Of a stretch of 64,000 nt of DNA, positions 45,331 to 53,559 are shown in pieces (the first letter of the stretch is position 1; each line of letters opens with the position of its first letter). A program made the translations under genes and the position numbers. The notes below the pieces were generated by a model that was not told where the DNA came from, made no database searches, and worked only from the letters and a program-made list of their open reading frames with translations. Source of the stretch: Cumulibacter soli (GTDB lineage: Bacteria; Actinomycetota; Actinomycetes; Mycobacteriales; Antricoccaceae); assembly GCF_004382795.1 (NCBI RefSeq), contig NZ_SMSG01000004.1, positions 124,001-188,000 of the forward strand, in the 5' to 3' direction.

Positions 45331-46170
45331 CTAATCAGTTCGGTAGTTGCCCTTGAGTACCACGTCGCGATCAGCCGCTCGCCAAACCAAATAATCGCCG
45401 CCGTCTGAACGATCGCTCACCGCGATTTCTAGATCGTCGCCAGGAAAAACGGGGCCGACAAATCGCGCAGTAAATTCCTTCAACCTTCCGGCATCACCGT
45501 CCAGTAGACACGCGATAATTTCACGCACCACAAAACCCGAGGTACATCTACCATGCAGGATCGGTATGCGATGTCCCGCGGCGGCGGAGACTTTCGGGTC
45601 TGAATGCAACGGATTACGGCCCGCAGTCAGCCGATACAGCAGCGCCTGGTTCAGCGGGATCGAGAACTGCCAAACCTGCGCACCAGCCGGTACAGCGGCG
45701 GGACGTACGTCCCGACCGCCCTTGCGTGGCCGATCTCGAGTGAGGACCAATGTTCGGGCCGTCGTCCGGCATAACGGTCCGTTGTCGCCCACGGCAGTGT
45801 TCACCAGTTCAACCGTGAGCCCCCGGATATGCTCGCTTACTGCCCCCACCTTGTGTTCGACACGTACCTGCCCCGAGAGCGGAACCGTGCCGAACAGCTC
45901 GAGCGTCTCGGAGACCAACAACACGTCTTCCGGACGCACGCCGGCGGGCGCAAGCAACTCTGGGCCGCCGCCGCACAAGATGATGCCGTAAGTCGGGATT
46001 GCCTGCGTCTCAACACCGCTGCTGTTTTCCGTAGTGAACGCAAGCTCTGCGGTCGGATCGCCGCTACCTGCGCCGACGCCGAGCGCATACAGCAGAAGAG
46101 CATCGACGTCCCATCTACGGTTGGTGTCAGGGGGATCCAGTCGGCGCAGATCTCGTTCGGTAACACTCAT
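45331..46170 (-). CDS. MaoC/hydratase-2-like protein with altered active site
   Basis: A 279-residue double-hotdog protein similar to the hydratase part of peroxisomal multifunctional enzyme type 2 (DALLLYALGVGAGSGDP, ETQAIPTYGIILCGGG). The motif normally GDWNPLHID reads AGRNPLHSD, so the catalytic Asp is Gly while the His remains; PILHGRCTSGF follows where HGLCT is usual. The ATG at 46170 is chosen because longer starts run into the SBP gene. Last gene of the operon behind the 53254 leader. It may not be a classical hydratase. Confidence 0.8.
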   Translation of the reverse strand: MSVTERDLRRLDPPDTNRRWDVDALLLYALGVGAGSGDPTAELAFTTENSSGVETQAIPTYGIILCGGGPELLAPAGVRPEDVLLVSETLELFGTVPLSGQVRVEHKVGAVSEHIRGLTVELVNTAVGDNGPLCRTTARTLVLTRDRPRKGGRDVRPAAVPAGAQVWQFSIPLNQALLYRLTAGRNPLHSDPKVSAAAGHRIPILHGRCTSGFVVREIIACLLDGDAGRLKEFTARFVGPVFPGDDLEIAVSDRSDGGDYLVWRAADRDVVLKGNYRTD

Positions 46171-46195
46171 GTCGTCGTCACCCTCAGATCGCACC

Positions 46196-47284
46196 TCATG
46201 GTTTCCAATCAGTCGCTTCCTGCTTAATTGCATCGACATCAAAGGCATTCGCGTCGACCGACGGTGATAAGTCGACGATGTCCTCCGCCTTCAACTGTTC
46301 GTCGATGATTCCGTACTCGTACATGAAGTCGATGGACTTCTGCACTTCCTCAATACTCACGTCACCGATTACGCCGGAGTCATCGGTTTCAACGGCACCT
46401 TCGAAGCGCTCTTCAACTGTCGGGACGGTCGCATCAAGCGCCTCCTGGAGGTCGCCATCCGGCTTCTGTTCCGGATTCTCTGCCCAGTGGATCTGCAAGG
46501 CGGCGGACGGGTTGGTGGCCGCGAAGACGGCGCCTTTGTAATACCCCTGAAGGAACTCGACCACCGCGTCGCGATTGTCGGCCAGAAAGTCCTTCGTGGT
46601 CGCGATTCCGCTCAGGCCAGGAATTTCGTCGAGCGGGGTCGGCAGATCAACAAGTTCTTCACCCATCACAGATGCGACGACGGCGTTCGGTCCGGTGTAG
46701 GTGGCATACGCTACGACCGTGCCATCGTTGAGCGCCTGCGCCGCCTGGCTGCCCACGCCGGTGGGAATCCACTCGACGTCCTTATCCGGATCCACTCCCG
46801 AAGCGGCCAGGGCAGCGCGACCGAATAGATAAGACGCTGAGCTCAGCGACTGGACCCCAAGCTTCTTTCCTTTGAGATCAGCAATCTCAGTGATGTCACT
46901 ATCCGCTGGTACCGAAATTTGCCAGACGTTCTTGGGCTGCAGCGACACGATCCGTAGGTCTGGATTCGCGATGGCCGCTTGGTACATCGACGATGTACCG
47001 CCGTTGCTAATATCCGCCTTACCAGCCATGAGCAACTGCATCGACGCGGTCGCGCCTTGAGTCGGCTCGACCTCGACCGACATGCCCTCGTCCTCCCAGT
47101 ACCCTTGGGTGACCGGAACCGTGGTGTACGGCGCAGTCGAATCGATCAGCACCGGTGCACCGACAGCGAACGTAACGGAAGAACCGTCGCCCGACTCGTC
47201 CTCGGATGAACCGCACGCCGCTAACGCACTAATGAGAGTCATGGCAGCGACAACGCTGACCGAACGACGAAGACTGAGATTCAT
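46196..47284 (-). CDS. ABC substrate-binding lipoprotein (SsuA/TauA/NMT1 type), paralogue 2
   Basis: A 362-residue binding lipoprotein (signal ending LAACGSS, Cys about 24). The mature part starts VTFAVGAPVLIDSTAPYTTV and has DISNGGTSSMYQAAI, LKGKKLGVQSLSSASYLFGRAAL and ATYTGPNAVVASV, the pattern of nitrate/sulfonate/taurine/thiamine-precursor binding proteins. It is a close paralogue of the adjacent product of 47330-48427, by eye about two-thirds identical, pointing to tandem duplication. It serves the permease and ATPase encoded at 51421-53066. Confidence 0.87.
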   Translation of the reverse strand: MNLSLRRSVSVVAAMTLISALAACGSSEDESGDGSSVTFAVGAPVLIDSTAPYTTVPVTQGYWEDEGMSVEVEPTQGATASMQLLMAGKADISNGGTSSMYQAAIANPDLRIVSLQPKNVWQISVPADSDITEIADLKGKKLGVQSLSSASYLFGRAALAASGVDPDKDVEWIPTGVGSQAAQALNDGTVVAYATYTGPNAVVASVMGEELVDLPTPLDEIPGLSGIATTKDFLADNRDAVVEFLQGYYKGAVFAATNPSAALQIHWAENPEQKPDGDLQEALDATVPTVEERFEGAVETDDSGVIGDVSIEEVQKSIDFMYEYGIIDEQLKAEDIVDLSPSVDANAFDVDAIKQEATDWKP

Positions 47285-47329
47285 GCAGATTGGCCTTTCG
47301 CAGTAGTACCGGGGATTTCTCTGGCGCGC

Positions 47330-48427
47330 CTACGGCGTCCAGTTCTCGGCTTCCTCTTTAACCGCGTCGATATCGAAGTTGTTCGCATCGATCGACGGCG
47401 ACAAGTCGACAACATCCTCCGCATTCAACTGCTCGTCGATGACGCCGTTCTCGTACATGAAATCGATCGCCTCCTGGGCATCGTCCATGCTCACTGCGCC
47501 GAGATTACCGTCTGGACCCGGCTCCACCGGATACCCGAACCGCTCTTCGACTGTCGGTACCGTCGCGTCGATCGCCTCCTGCAGGTCACCGTCCGGTTTC
47601 TGCTCGGGGTACGCCTGCCAGTGAATCTGCAGCGCGGCTGCCGGATTCGCGTCGGCAAAAACCGCGCCCTTGTAGAAACCGCTGAGGAAACCGACAACCT
47701 CATCGCGGTTGCTCTCCAAGTAGTCTTTGGTCGTCGCCAAACCCGCCAAACCGGGTATCTCATCCAACGGCGTCGGCAGGTCGACTAACGGGTCATCGAG
47801 GAAGTTGTTCACGATGGCATTCGGTCCGCTGTACGTCGCATATGCATCGACCGTGCCCTCTTGAATCGCTTGTGCAGCCTGACTAGCGACCCCAATCGCG
47901 ATCCACTCGACGTCAGCATCAGGATCCAGTCCGGACGCCGACACCGCGGCACGTCCGAACAGGTACGACGCCGAACTCAGCGACTGGACCCCGATCTTCT
48001 TCCCTTTGAGATCGGCGATCTGATTTATCGAACTGCTGGAGGGAACATCGATTTTCCACTGGTTCGCCTTTTGCAGCGAGATCACGCGCACATCAGGATC
48101 CTCAACCGCCGCCTGATACATAGAGGACGTGCCGCCGTTACTAATCTCGGCTTGGCCTGCAAGCACCAGTTGCAGTGCAGCAGTCGCCCCCTGTGTCCCC
48201 TGCGGTTCGACACTCAGTCCTTCATCAGACCAGTAGCCCATCTCCAGCGGAACGCTCGAGTAGGGCGCTGTCGAATCGATCAGTACCGGCGCGCCGATCG
48301 CGAACGCGACCGGTGTGCCGCCGGATGTTTCGTCGTCAGAGGAGCCACATGCCGTGAGCGACGCAATGAGCGCGACACCTATGACAGCTCCTACGACGCG
48401 GTGGTTATGCCGAAACAATGACCTCAT
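47330..48427 (-). CDS. ABC substrate-binding lipoprotein (SsuA/TauA/NMT1 type), paralogue 1
   Basis: A 365-residue lipoprotein (LTACGSS, Cys about 27) with VAFAIGAPVLIDSTAPYSSV, EISNGGTSSMYQAAV, LKGKKIGVQSLSSASYLFG and TYSGPNAIVNNFL. It shares long stretches with its neighbour but differs around the ligand cleft, for example QKANQWKIDVPSSSS against QPKNVWQISVPADSD. It starts 8 nt after the crotonase stop, inside the operon. Two receptors for one permease suggest uptake of two related substrates. Confidence 0.87.
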   Translation of the reverse strand: MRSLFRHNHRVVGAVIGVALIASLTACGSSDDETSGGTPVAFAIGAPVLIDSTAPYSSVPLEMGYWSDEGLSVEPQGTQGATAALQLVLAGQAEISNGGTSSMYQAAVEDPDVRVISLQKANQWKIDVPSSSSINQIADLKGKKIGVQSLSSASYLFGRAAVSASGLDPDADVEWIAIGVASQAAQAIQEGTVDAYATYSGPNAIVNNFLDDPLVDLPTPLDEIPGLAGLATTKDYLESNRDEVVGFLSGFYKGAVFADANPAAALQIHWQAYPEQKPDGDLQEAIDATVPTVEERFGYPVEPGPDGNLGAVSMDDAQEAIDFMYENGVIDEQLNAEDVVDLSPSIDANNFDIDAVKEEAENWTP

Positions 48428-48435
48428 AATGTGGT

Positions 48436-49176
48436 CTACTTTCCCGTGAAATTGGGCTTGCGTTTCTGCGCGAAGGACTCGCGGCCCTCCAGCGCATCGG
48501 CGCTCTGGTTGGTGGCGAACAGCCGTGCGCGAGTGATTGCGGCTTGCTCTGCAGGCGACTGCGCGACCACTTGTTCGCCAAATCCTTTGATGGTCGCTAC
48601 AACGAGCGGTGCGCTCGCGGCGAGCGTGCGCGCCATCTGCAGCGCGACCTCCTCTTGCTGCCCATCAGGGACGACGCGGTTGACCATGCCGACCTCATAA
48701 GCGCGCTGCGCGCTCAATGGCTCCCCAAGTAACAGGAACTCAGCAGCAATCTTGGCGGGTACACGAGCGTAGGTGCCTGCGCACAGACCGCCGGTAATAC
48801 CCACGCGCGCCTCGGGATAGGAAAACACAGCCGACGACGACGCCACTGCAAGATCGGAGTGCTGCACCAGGATGTAGCCACCGCCGACGCAGTGGCCAGT
48901 GATCGCGGCGACGACGGGTTTGCTCAATGCGACGCCCACGTTCGGTACCGCCCGCGACATATCGTCTGGCGGGTTCGTCAGGTCGGCGCCGACGCAGAAT
49001 GCCCGATCCCCCGCGGCAGCCAGAACGGCGGCCCGATCATCGGATTCTTCGAACCGAATCCACACGGCGTGCAGTTCGCGAACGAGGTCGTCGGTCAACG
49101 CATTCATTTTCTCAGGCCGGTTGAGCCGAATCGTCGCGACTCGGTGTTCGGACTGGTACTCGACGAGGTCACCCAT
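48436..49176 (-). CDS. Enoyl-CoA hydratase/isomerase (crotonase) family protein with one catalytic Glu
   Basis: A 246-residue crotonase. The oxyanion-hole parts are AFCVGADLTN and ITGHCVGGGYILVQHSDLA. Compared gap-free with rat enoyl-CoA hydratase (GGGCELA...QPEILLG), the first catalytic Glu is Ile here (GGGYILV) and the second is kept (YPEARVG). One-Glu members of the family are isomerases, hydrolases, lyases or others rather than hydratases. The gene lies between the CoA-transferase pair and the binding-protein pair, 24 nt after the CoA-transferase gene. Confidence 0.85.
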   Translation of the reverse strand: MGDLVEYQSEHRVATIRLNRPEKMNALTDDLVRELHAVWIRFEESDDRAAVLAAAGDRAFCVGADLTNPPDDMSRAVPNVGVALSKPVVAAITGHCVGGGYILVQHSDLAVASSSAVFSYPEARVGITGGLCAGTYARVPAKIAAEFLLLGEPLSAQRAYEVGMVNRVVPDGQQEEVALQMARTLAASAPLVVATIKGFGEQVVAQSPAEQAAITRARLFATNQSADALEGRESFAQKRKPNFTGK

Positions 49177-49200
49177 GTGATGCCTTCTTTCGTGATCGAA

Positions 49201-50454
49201 TTAACGCGCTTCGCGGCAGATGCCGGAAGCGATGAGTTCATCGATGCACGGGTCATCGAGACCAAGCACCTCGGCGAGCACCTCGCGGGTGTCCTGCCCG
49301 TACAGGGGGGCGGGCGTTCTGCCGCCGACACGCTGCCCACCGATGACGGTCGGCAGGCTTTGGTACCGGTGCGTGCCGACCGCCGGGTGCTCCATTTCGA
49401 CCAGAACACCGTGCGAACGCAGGTGTTCATCCTCGACCAGCCGACGCGCGCCCGCCACCGGTGCTGCCGGGATGCCGTGCTGTTGTAGTGCTTGTGTCTC
49501 GGCATCGGTATCGGTGATGGACGAGGCGTACGTCTTCATCGCATCCGAGATCCGATCGCTATTCTGGCGGCGTTCGGGAAGCGTCCAGCTCGCTTCAAGA
49601 CCTCGCACCTCGACGCCCTGTTCGACGAGCCACGCGTGTAGCGCACGCCATTGCTCATCGGTTCGCGCGCTCAGGGCGATCCATTCGCCGTCGCCTGTCC
49701 GGTAGATGCCATGCGGCTCGGCACGCCGGTCCGCGTTGAGGTCCTCGACGATCGGCTCGCCCACGCTCTCTGCGAGGAAGTACTCCCCCAGCAACGGCAT
49801 CATGGCCTCTGACTGCGCGAGCATAATATGCGCACCTTCGCCCGTTTTGCGCGCTCGGATCAGCGCCGCGATGGCGGCAGAAGCCGCATTCAGCCCGCCG
49901 ACCGGGTCACCGATTGCGAAACCGGTCAGCAGCGGCGCAGTAGGGCTTCCGGTGAGGTTCGCCGAACCCGATTGGGCATCGAACTGAGCGCCGAACGCGG
50001 GTGCGGAGGCGAGCCGGCTGTCCGGCGGGTAGCCGGGCATTTCGACCAGCACGATTCGCGGATTGAGTTCGCTCAGCGCAGCGAAGCCCAGACCCATTCG
50101 CTCCAGCACGCCCGGACGGTAGTTCGCGATGACGAGGTCGGCGTGGCGAACCAACTGGTGTGCGATCTCGAGGCCGCGCGAGCTCTTGAGATCGAGGACG
50201 ACGTCCCGTTTATCGACATTTTGCGTGTTGAACCATGCGTTGCGGTTGATCGAATCTTCACCCGGTTCGAAGTCCGGGTAGCGCGAACGGATATCTCCCG
50301 CATTTCCGCGCAACGTGTCGGGCTTGGCGGGGCTCTCCAACTTGATCACCTCAGCGCCGAGTCCTGCCAAGACCCTGGTGCCCATCGGGCCGGACCACAC
50401 ATGGGTCAGATCCACGACGCGTATACCTCGCAGCGGCTGTGACATCTCAAGCAT
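49201..50454 (-). CDS. CaiB/BaiF CoA-transferase, catalytic member of a tandem pair
   Basis: A 417-residue family III CoA-transferase (IRVVDLTHVWSGPMGTRVLA, LGAEVIKLESP, NVDKRDVVLDL, NYRPGVLERMGLG). The catalytic Asp is about D183 in GFAIGDPVGG. The ATG at 50454 has GGGAGGG 5 nt upstream and overlaps the stop of the other CaiB-like gene by 8 nt; a longer frame to 50859 lies inside that gene. The pair may form a heteromeric CoA-transferase as reported for benzylsuccinate CoA-transferase BbsEF. Confidence 0.87.
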   Translation of the reverse strand: MLEMSQPLRGIRVVDLTHVWSGPMGTRVLAGLGAEVIKLESPAKPDTLRGNAGDIRSRYPDFEPGEDSINRNAWFNTQNVDKRDVVLDLKSSRGLEIAHQLVRHADLVIANYRPGVLERMGLGFAALSELNPRIVLVEMPGYPPDSRLASAPAFGAQFDAQSGSANLTGSPTAPLLTGFAIGDPVGGLNAASAAIAALIRARKTGEGAHIMLAQSEAMMPLLGEYFLAESVGEPIVEDLNADRRAEPHGIYRTGDGEWIALSARTDEQWRALHAWLVEQGVEVRGLEASWTLPERRQNSDRISDAMKTYASSITDTDAETQALQQHGIPAAPVAGARRLVEDEHLRSHGVLVEMEHPAVGTHRYQSLPTVIGGQRVGGRTPAPLYGQDTREVLAEVLGLDDPCIDELIASGICREAR

Positions 50455-51424
50455 CGCGTCCCTCCCGCGAGCGGTGCCCGTTGACGGTGTACGGGATCGC
50501 CGGCACCAAACCTTCGCCTGAGCGATCCAAAGTGAAGACACCGCGGCGCAACAGATCCTCGTCACGTAATGCTTCGGCGGCCGGACGAACGGGCGTGACA
50601 GCAACGTTGTGCGTCTTACCCTCGTTGCACGCCTGCTCAACGGTGCGCGCAGCCGCCCAATCATCAAAGACCTCGCCGAGCTCAGCGACGTGCCTGAACC
50701 GAGCGTCGTTCTCAACGAAACGTTCGTCGGTGAGCAGATCATCACGGCCGATCGTGGCCGCGATCGGATCCCATGCAAATCCGGCGTAGATGACCACGAA
50801 TCCGTCGCTGCATCTGCTGACGAACCGCGGCCCGGACTGCTCAAGTACGGATTCGTCACCGTTGTACTGGTACTGCGTCGTCGGGTACGGCAGCGTGGTT
50901 ACCACGGTCTCAAAATTCGAGACCTCCACCAACGGGGCCGCTCCAGTCGCACTCTCGGGATCGATGAGTCGCTGCAGGTACGACGCGGTCACGCCCTGGA
51001 ACAAGTGCTGCCCGGCCAAGTACTGGTAACGATCGCCGTATCCGTACGCCGGAACACCCTCGCGGCTCACCGTGTATCCGCTCGCACCACCTAGCGACGA
51101 GTAGACGAGTTCGTTACCAGTCCAGTCTGCGTAGGGCCCCGTCGGACGGAACGGGTACACGGTGCCGGTAATAACTTTGGCGGGAACGCTTTCCCAGTCA
51201 TAATCTGGATCAGCGATCACAATGTCGACGTGCACCGTGTCATCGGCATATGACTTACCCGAATCGAGAAAGTCAGTCGAGTAACGGTCTGAACTCTCCT
51301 GCGGTGTCCGGCAGAAGACCGTCGCACCATTGGCCGCAAGCATCCAGCCGCAGAAGCGGACGGCGGGTTCGTCCCCGGATTCGAGCACCGAGACCCCGTC
51401 GAGCAGCCCTTTGAACTCGCTCAT
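50447..51424 (-). CDS. Short, probably inactive CaiB/BaiF-family protein
   Basis: A 325-residue protein, about 80 residues shorter than normal family III CoA-transferases. The first part is reduced (LLDGVSVLESGDEPAVRFCGWMLAANGATVFCRTP). Family features remain in FRPTGPYADWTGNELVYSSLGG and RFVSRCSDGFVVIYAGF. At the site aligned to GDPVGG of the partner it reads GQHLFQG, so the catalytic Asp is replaced by His (about H140). This suggests a structural or binding subunit for the neighbouring CoA-transferase. It overlaps the permease gene by 4 nt. Confidence 0.8.
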   Translation of the reverse strand: MSEFKGLLDGVSVLESGDEPAVRFCGWMLAANGATVFCRTPQESSDRYSTDFLDSGKSYADDTVHVDIVIADPDYDWESVPAKVITGTVYPFRPTGPYADWTGNELVYSSLGGASGYTVSREGVPAYGYGDRYQYLAGQHLFQGVTASYLQRLIDPESATGAAPLVEVSNFETVVTTLPYPTTQYQYNGDESVLEQSGPRFVSRCSDGFVVIYAGFAWDPIAATIGRDDLLTDERFVENDARFRHVAELGEVFDDWAAARTVEQACNEGKTHNVAVTPVRPAAEALRDEDLLRRGVFTLDRSGEGLVPAIPYTVNGHRSREGRDA

Positions 51425-52266
51425 CTGGACTCCTCCCGAGGTTTAGGAACAACACTTTCCGGTAGCACCTTCTGGACGACCGCGATCAGCACGTGCAGGA
51501 GAGCGCCAAGTGCGGCTAGCACGATCAGCAACCCATACATCCCAGCGACGTCGCCGTACGCTTGACCTTGCGACAACAGATATCCGAGGCCCGACTGCGC
51601 ACCAACGAGTTCTGCAGCGACGGCGCCCAGCAGAGCGCCGATCAACGCCACGTCGAAGGACGGGAACACGTACGACATCGCGTTCGGCAACCTGAGGTAA
51701 CGCAGTTCCTGCCAGCGTGAGGCCTGCATCGCGCGCATCAAGTTCAATTCGTCGGGATCGACCGCCGACAGACCGGCGGTCGCGGCGGTCATCACTGGGA
51801 AGAAGGCGAGCATCGTCGCGATGATCACCTTCGGTGTCAGATCGTACCCGAACGCCACGATCAGCAGCGGCGCGATCGCGATCTTGGGCAAACTCATCAG
51901 CGCGATGACGTACGGATAAAACGCGGTACGGAGAATCTTCACGAACGCGAATAACGCGCCGACCACGAGCCCCAACAGTGATCCGATCACGAATCCGAGA
52001 CCGGTCTCGGTCAGCGTGACGCCGATATCGCCCCACCATCCGCCGTTATCATTCGATTCCAGCAGGCCGGATTGCAGCGACTCGAGGACATTGAGCGGCT
52101 CCGGCAACAGCAGCGGAGTGACCCATTCGTTTGCGGCGGCGAAATACCACAGCGCTATGAGCAGCACCAGCACGAGGAGTTGCAGGCCCAGGTTTCGCAG
52201 GCGGTTACGCCCTCGACCTTTGGTCGCCTTGGAGATGGTCTGCTCCTCGGTCGGGCCCGCGCTCAT
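51421..52266 (-). CDS. ABC transporter permease, SsuC/TauC type
   Basis: A 281-residue permease. After a charged N-terminal segment comes TM1 (LGLQLLVLVLLIALWYFAA). LGFVIGSLLGLVVGALFAF, PKIAIAPLLIVAFGYDLTPKVIIATMLAFFPV and the EAA-type coupling motif in MRAMQASRWQELRYLRLPNAMSYVF follow. This is the BPD_transp_1 pattern of nitrate/sulfonate/taurine permeases. It overlaps the ATPase gene by 4 nt and the CaiB-like gene by 4 nt. Confidence 0.9.
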   Translation of the reverse strand: MSAGPTEEQTISKATKGRGRNRLRNLGLQLLVLVLLIALWYFAAANEWVTPLLLPEPLNVLESLQSGLLESNDNGGWWGDIGVTLTETGLGFVIGSLLGLVVGALFAFVKILRTAFYPYVIALMSLPKIAIAPLLIVAFGYDLTPKVIIATMLAFFPVMTAATAGLSAVDPDELNLMRAMQASRWQELRYLRLPNAMSYVFPSFDVALIGALLGAVAAELVGAQSGLGYLLSQGQAYGDVAGMYGLLIVLAALGALLHVLIAVVQKVLPESVVPKPREESR

Positions 52267-53066
52267 GCCGATGCCTCATAGCTAGTGGGGTCGTTGTCGA
52301 CTGAGATTCCACCGGTGGGACCGATGAGCGCACGTAGCCGGCTGACATACTCGTAGAACTCGGGAGTTGAGCGCAACTCGAGGCCGCGCGGACGCGGCAA
52401 CTCGATCGGCACGATCTCGCGCAGCCGGCCCGGGCGGGCTTGCATCACCCCGACGCGGTCAGAGAGGTATACAGCCTCGGCGATGTTGTGCGTAATGAAC
52501 AGGACGGTCTTCGGGGTTTCGGTCCACAAACGCAGCAACTCATCGTTCAATGACTCGCGCGTGAACTCATCGAGTGCGGAGAAAGGCTCGTCCATCAGCA
52601 GGACATCGGGCTCGTTGACCAGCGCTCGCACGATGGCGGCTCGTTGCTGCATGCCGCCGGATAATTCGGCCGGGTAGCGCCTTCGGAAGTCTTTCAGGCC
52701 GGTTAGTTCAAGCAGATGACTTGCCATCTCGCGTCGTTCGTTGGTGACAGCGCCTCCGACCTTCGACGGCAGCAGCACATTCTTCTCGATCGTCAGCCAT
52801 CTCAGCAGTGTCGCCCGCTGAAACACGATCCCCGTGCTGCGGCGCGGTCCGCGAACGGTCTCGTCGGCGACGCGTAACTCGCCCGTGGTCGGCTCAAGCA
52901 AACCAGCCACCATGTTCAGGATTGTCGATTTTCCGCAGCCGGACGGGCCGACGAGACTAAAGAATTCGCCGTGCCTGAGCTCGAGGTCTGTCGTACTCAG
53001 CGCATGCACTGGGGGCGCGCCTGGACGCTCGTACGTCTTGCTGACCGAAGCAAGCTGAATTGTCAT
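52263..53066 (-). CDS. ABC transporter ATPase, SsuB/TauB type
   Basis: A 267-residue ATPase: Walker A GPSGCGKS, Q-loop GIVFQRATLLRWLTI, signature LSGGMQQRAAIVRAL, Walker B VLLMDEPFSALDEFTRE and switch LFITHNIAEAVYLSDR. This is the sulfonate/nitrate/taurine type. First gene of the operon, 187 nt after the leader peptide stop, with GAGGGA before its ATG. Confidence 0.92.
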   Translation of the reverse strand: MTIQLASVSKTYERPGAPPVHALSTTDLELRHGEFFSLVGPSGCGKSTILNMVAGLLEPTTGELRVADETVRGPRRSTGIVFQRATLLRWLTIEKNVLLPSKVGGAVTNERREMASHLLELTGLKDFRRRYPAELSGGMQQRAAIVRALVNEPDVLLMDEPFSALDEFTRESLNDELLRLWTETPKTVLFITHNIAEAVYLSDRVGVMQARPGRLREIVPIELPRPRGLELRSTPEFYEYVSRLRALIGPTGGISVDNDPTSYEASA

Positions 53067-53214
53067 GGAGTTCCCTCTCAGGATCCTGCTGGTGATACGC
53101 CGCGGCGGGAGGTGACCAAACGCGAGATGGCGATCGCTACAACGAAACTGCTCGAACTACGCGCCGCTACGAACACCCTCAAATCGGGGATCGGTGGACC
53201 TAGGTCGATACGCC

Positions 53215-53229
53215 ACGGTCAATGACCGT
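53215..53229. promoter_or_regulatory. Palindrome ACGGTCA-A-TGACCGT in the leader region
   Basis: Perfect 7-nt arms with a single central base, 25 nt downstream of the leader stop on the minus strand. It may be a protein binding site or part of RNA folding before the ATPase gene. Its function is unknown. Confidence 0.4.
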
Positions 53230-53253
53230 CAGCGCCGAGCCGCGCGAACGAAT

Positions 53254-53331
53254 CTAGTAGCGACAGAGGCTACTAGCCGTCATCATCAGATCAATAGGGA
53301 AACGGCGAACCGCGAAGAAAGACTCCGACAC
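53254..53331 (-). CDS. Cysteine-containing leader peptide 1 (attenuator of the 53066-45331 operon)
   Basis: A 25-codon ORF from GTG at 53331 (AAGGGG 7 nt upstream) to TAG at 53254-53256; an in-frame ATG at 53337 is also possible. The peptide contains FFAVRRFPIDLMMTAS then SLCRY and stop. The same pattern occurs in leader 2 (58092-58163). The codons around Leu-Cys-Arg form a hairpin with perfect 8-nt arms CTAGTAGC/GCTACTAG (53254-53261, 53269-53276) and the Cys codon at the loop. It resembles RR..DL..LC-type leader peptides known before actinobacterial sulfur genes. Expected role: ribosome behaviour at the Cys codon sets expression of the transporter operon. No protein function is implied. Confidence 0.8.
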   Translation of the reverse strand: MSESFFAVRRFPIDLMMTASSLCRY

Positions 53332-53559
53332 GCTCATCCCCCTTCTGCCGATGTACACGTTTACCGAGATCGTCGGCCTATTCATCCCGGGCCACCTGCG
53401 CACCGCAGGCTCGCCCTCCAGTAAACCGGGTCCGCACGCTGGAACTCAGGACCACGGTCAACAACCATAGGCCAGCACAAACCTTGCGACTAGAGGCGCA
53501 TGCGCTTCACATTCGTGTCGTCGATCACGCGCATTTAACCCAACCAGAGACCCGCAGTT
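53332..53559. other. 228-nt intergenic region upstream of leader 1
   Basis: It must hold the leader-1 promoter (minus) and the end of the upstream SsuABC operon. I see no strong terminator stem and no gene; short open frames on the plus strand have no supporting features. Confidence 0.5.

Noticed and set aside
50455-50859. N-terminal extension of the CoA-transferase at 49201-50454
   Set aside because: The extension lies inside the upstream CaiB-like gene in another frame, and the ATG at 50454 has a strong ribosome site and the family's usual start.
53067-53253. Short plus-strand frames in the leader-1 region as genes
   Set aside because: No ribosome sites or domain features; the region is the transcribed leader of the minus-strand operon.
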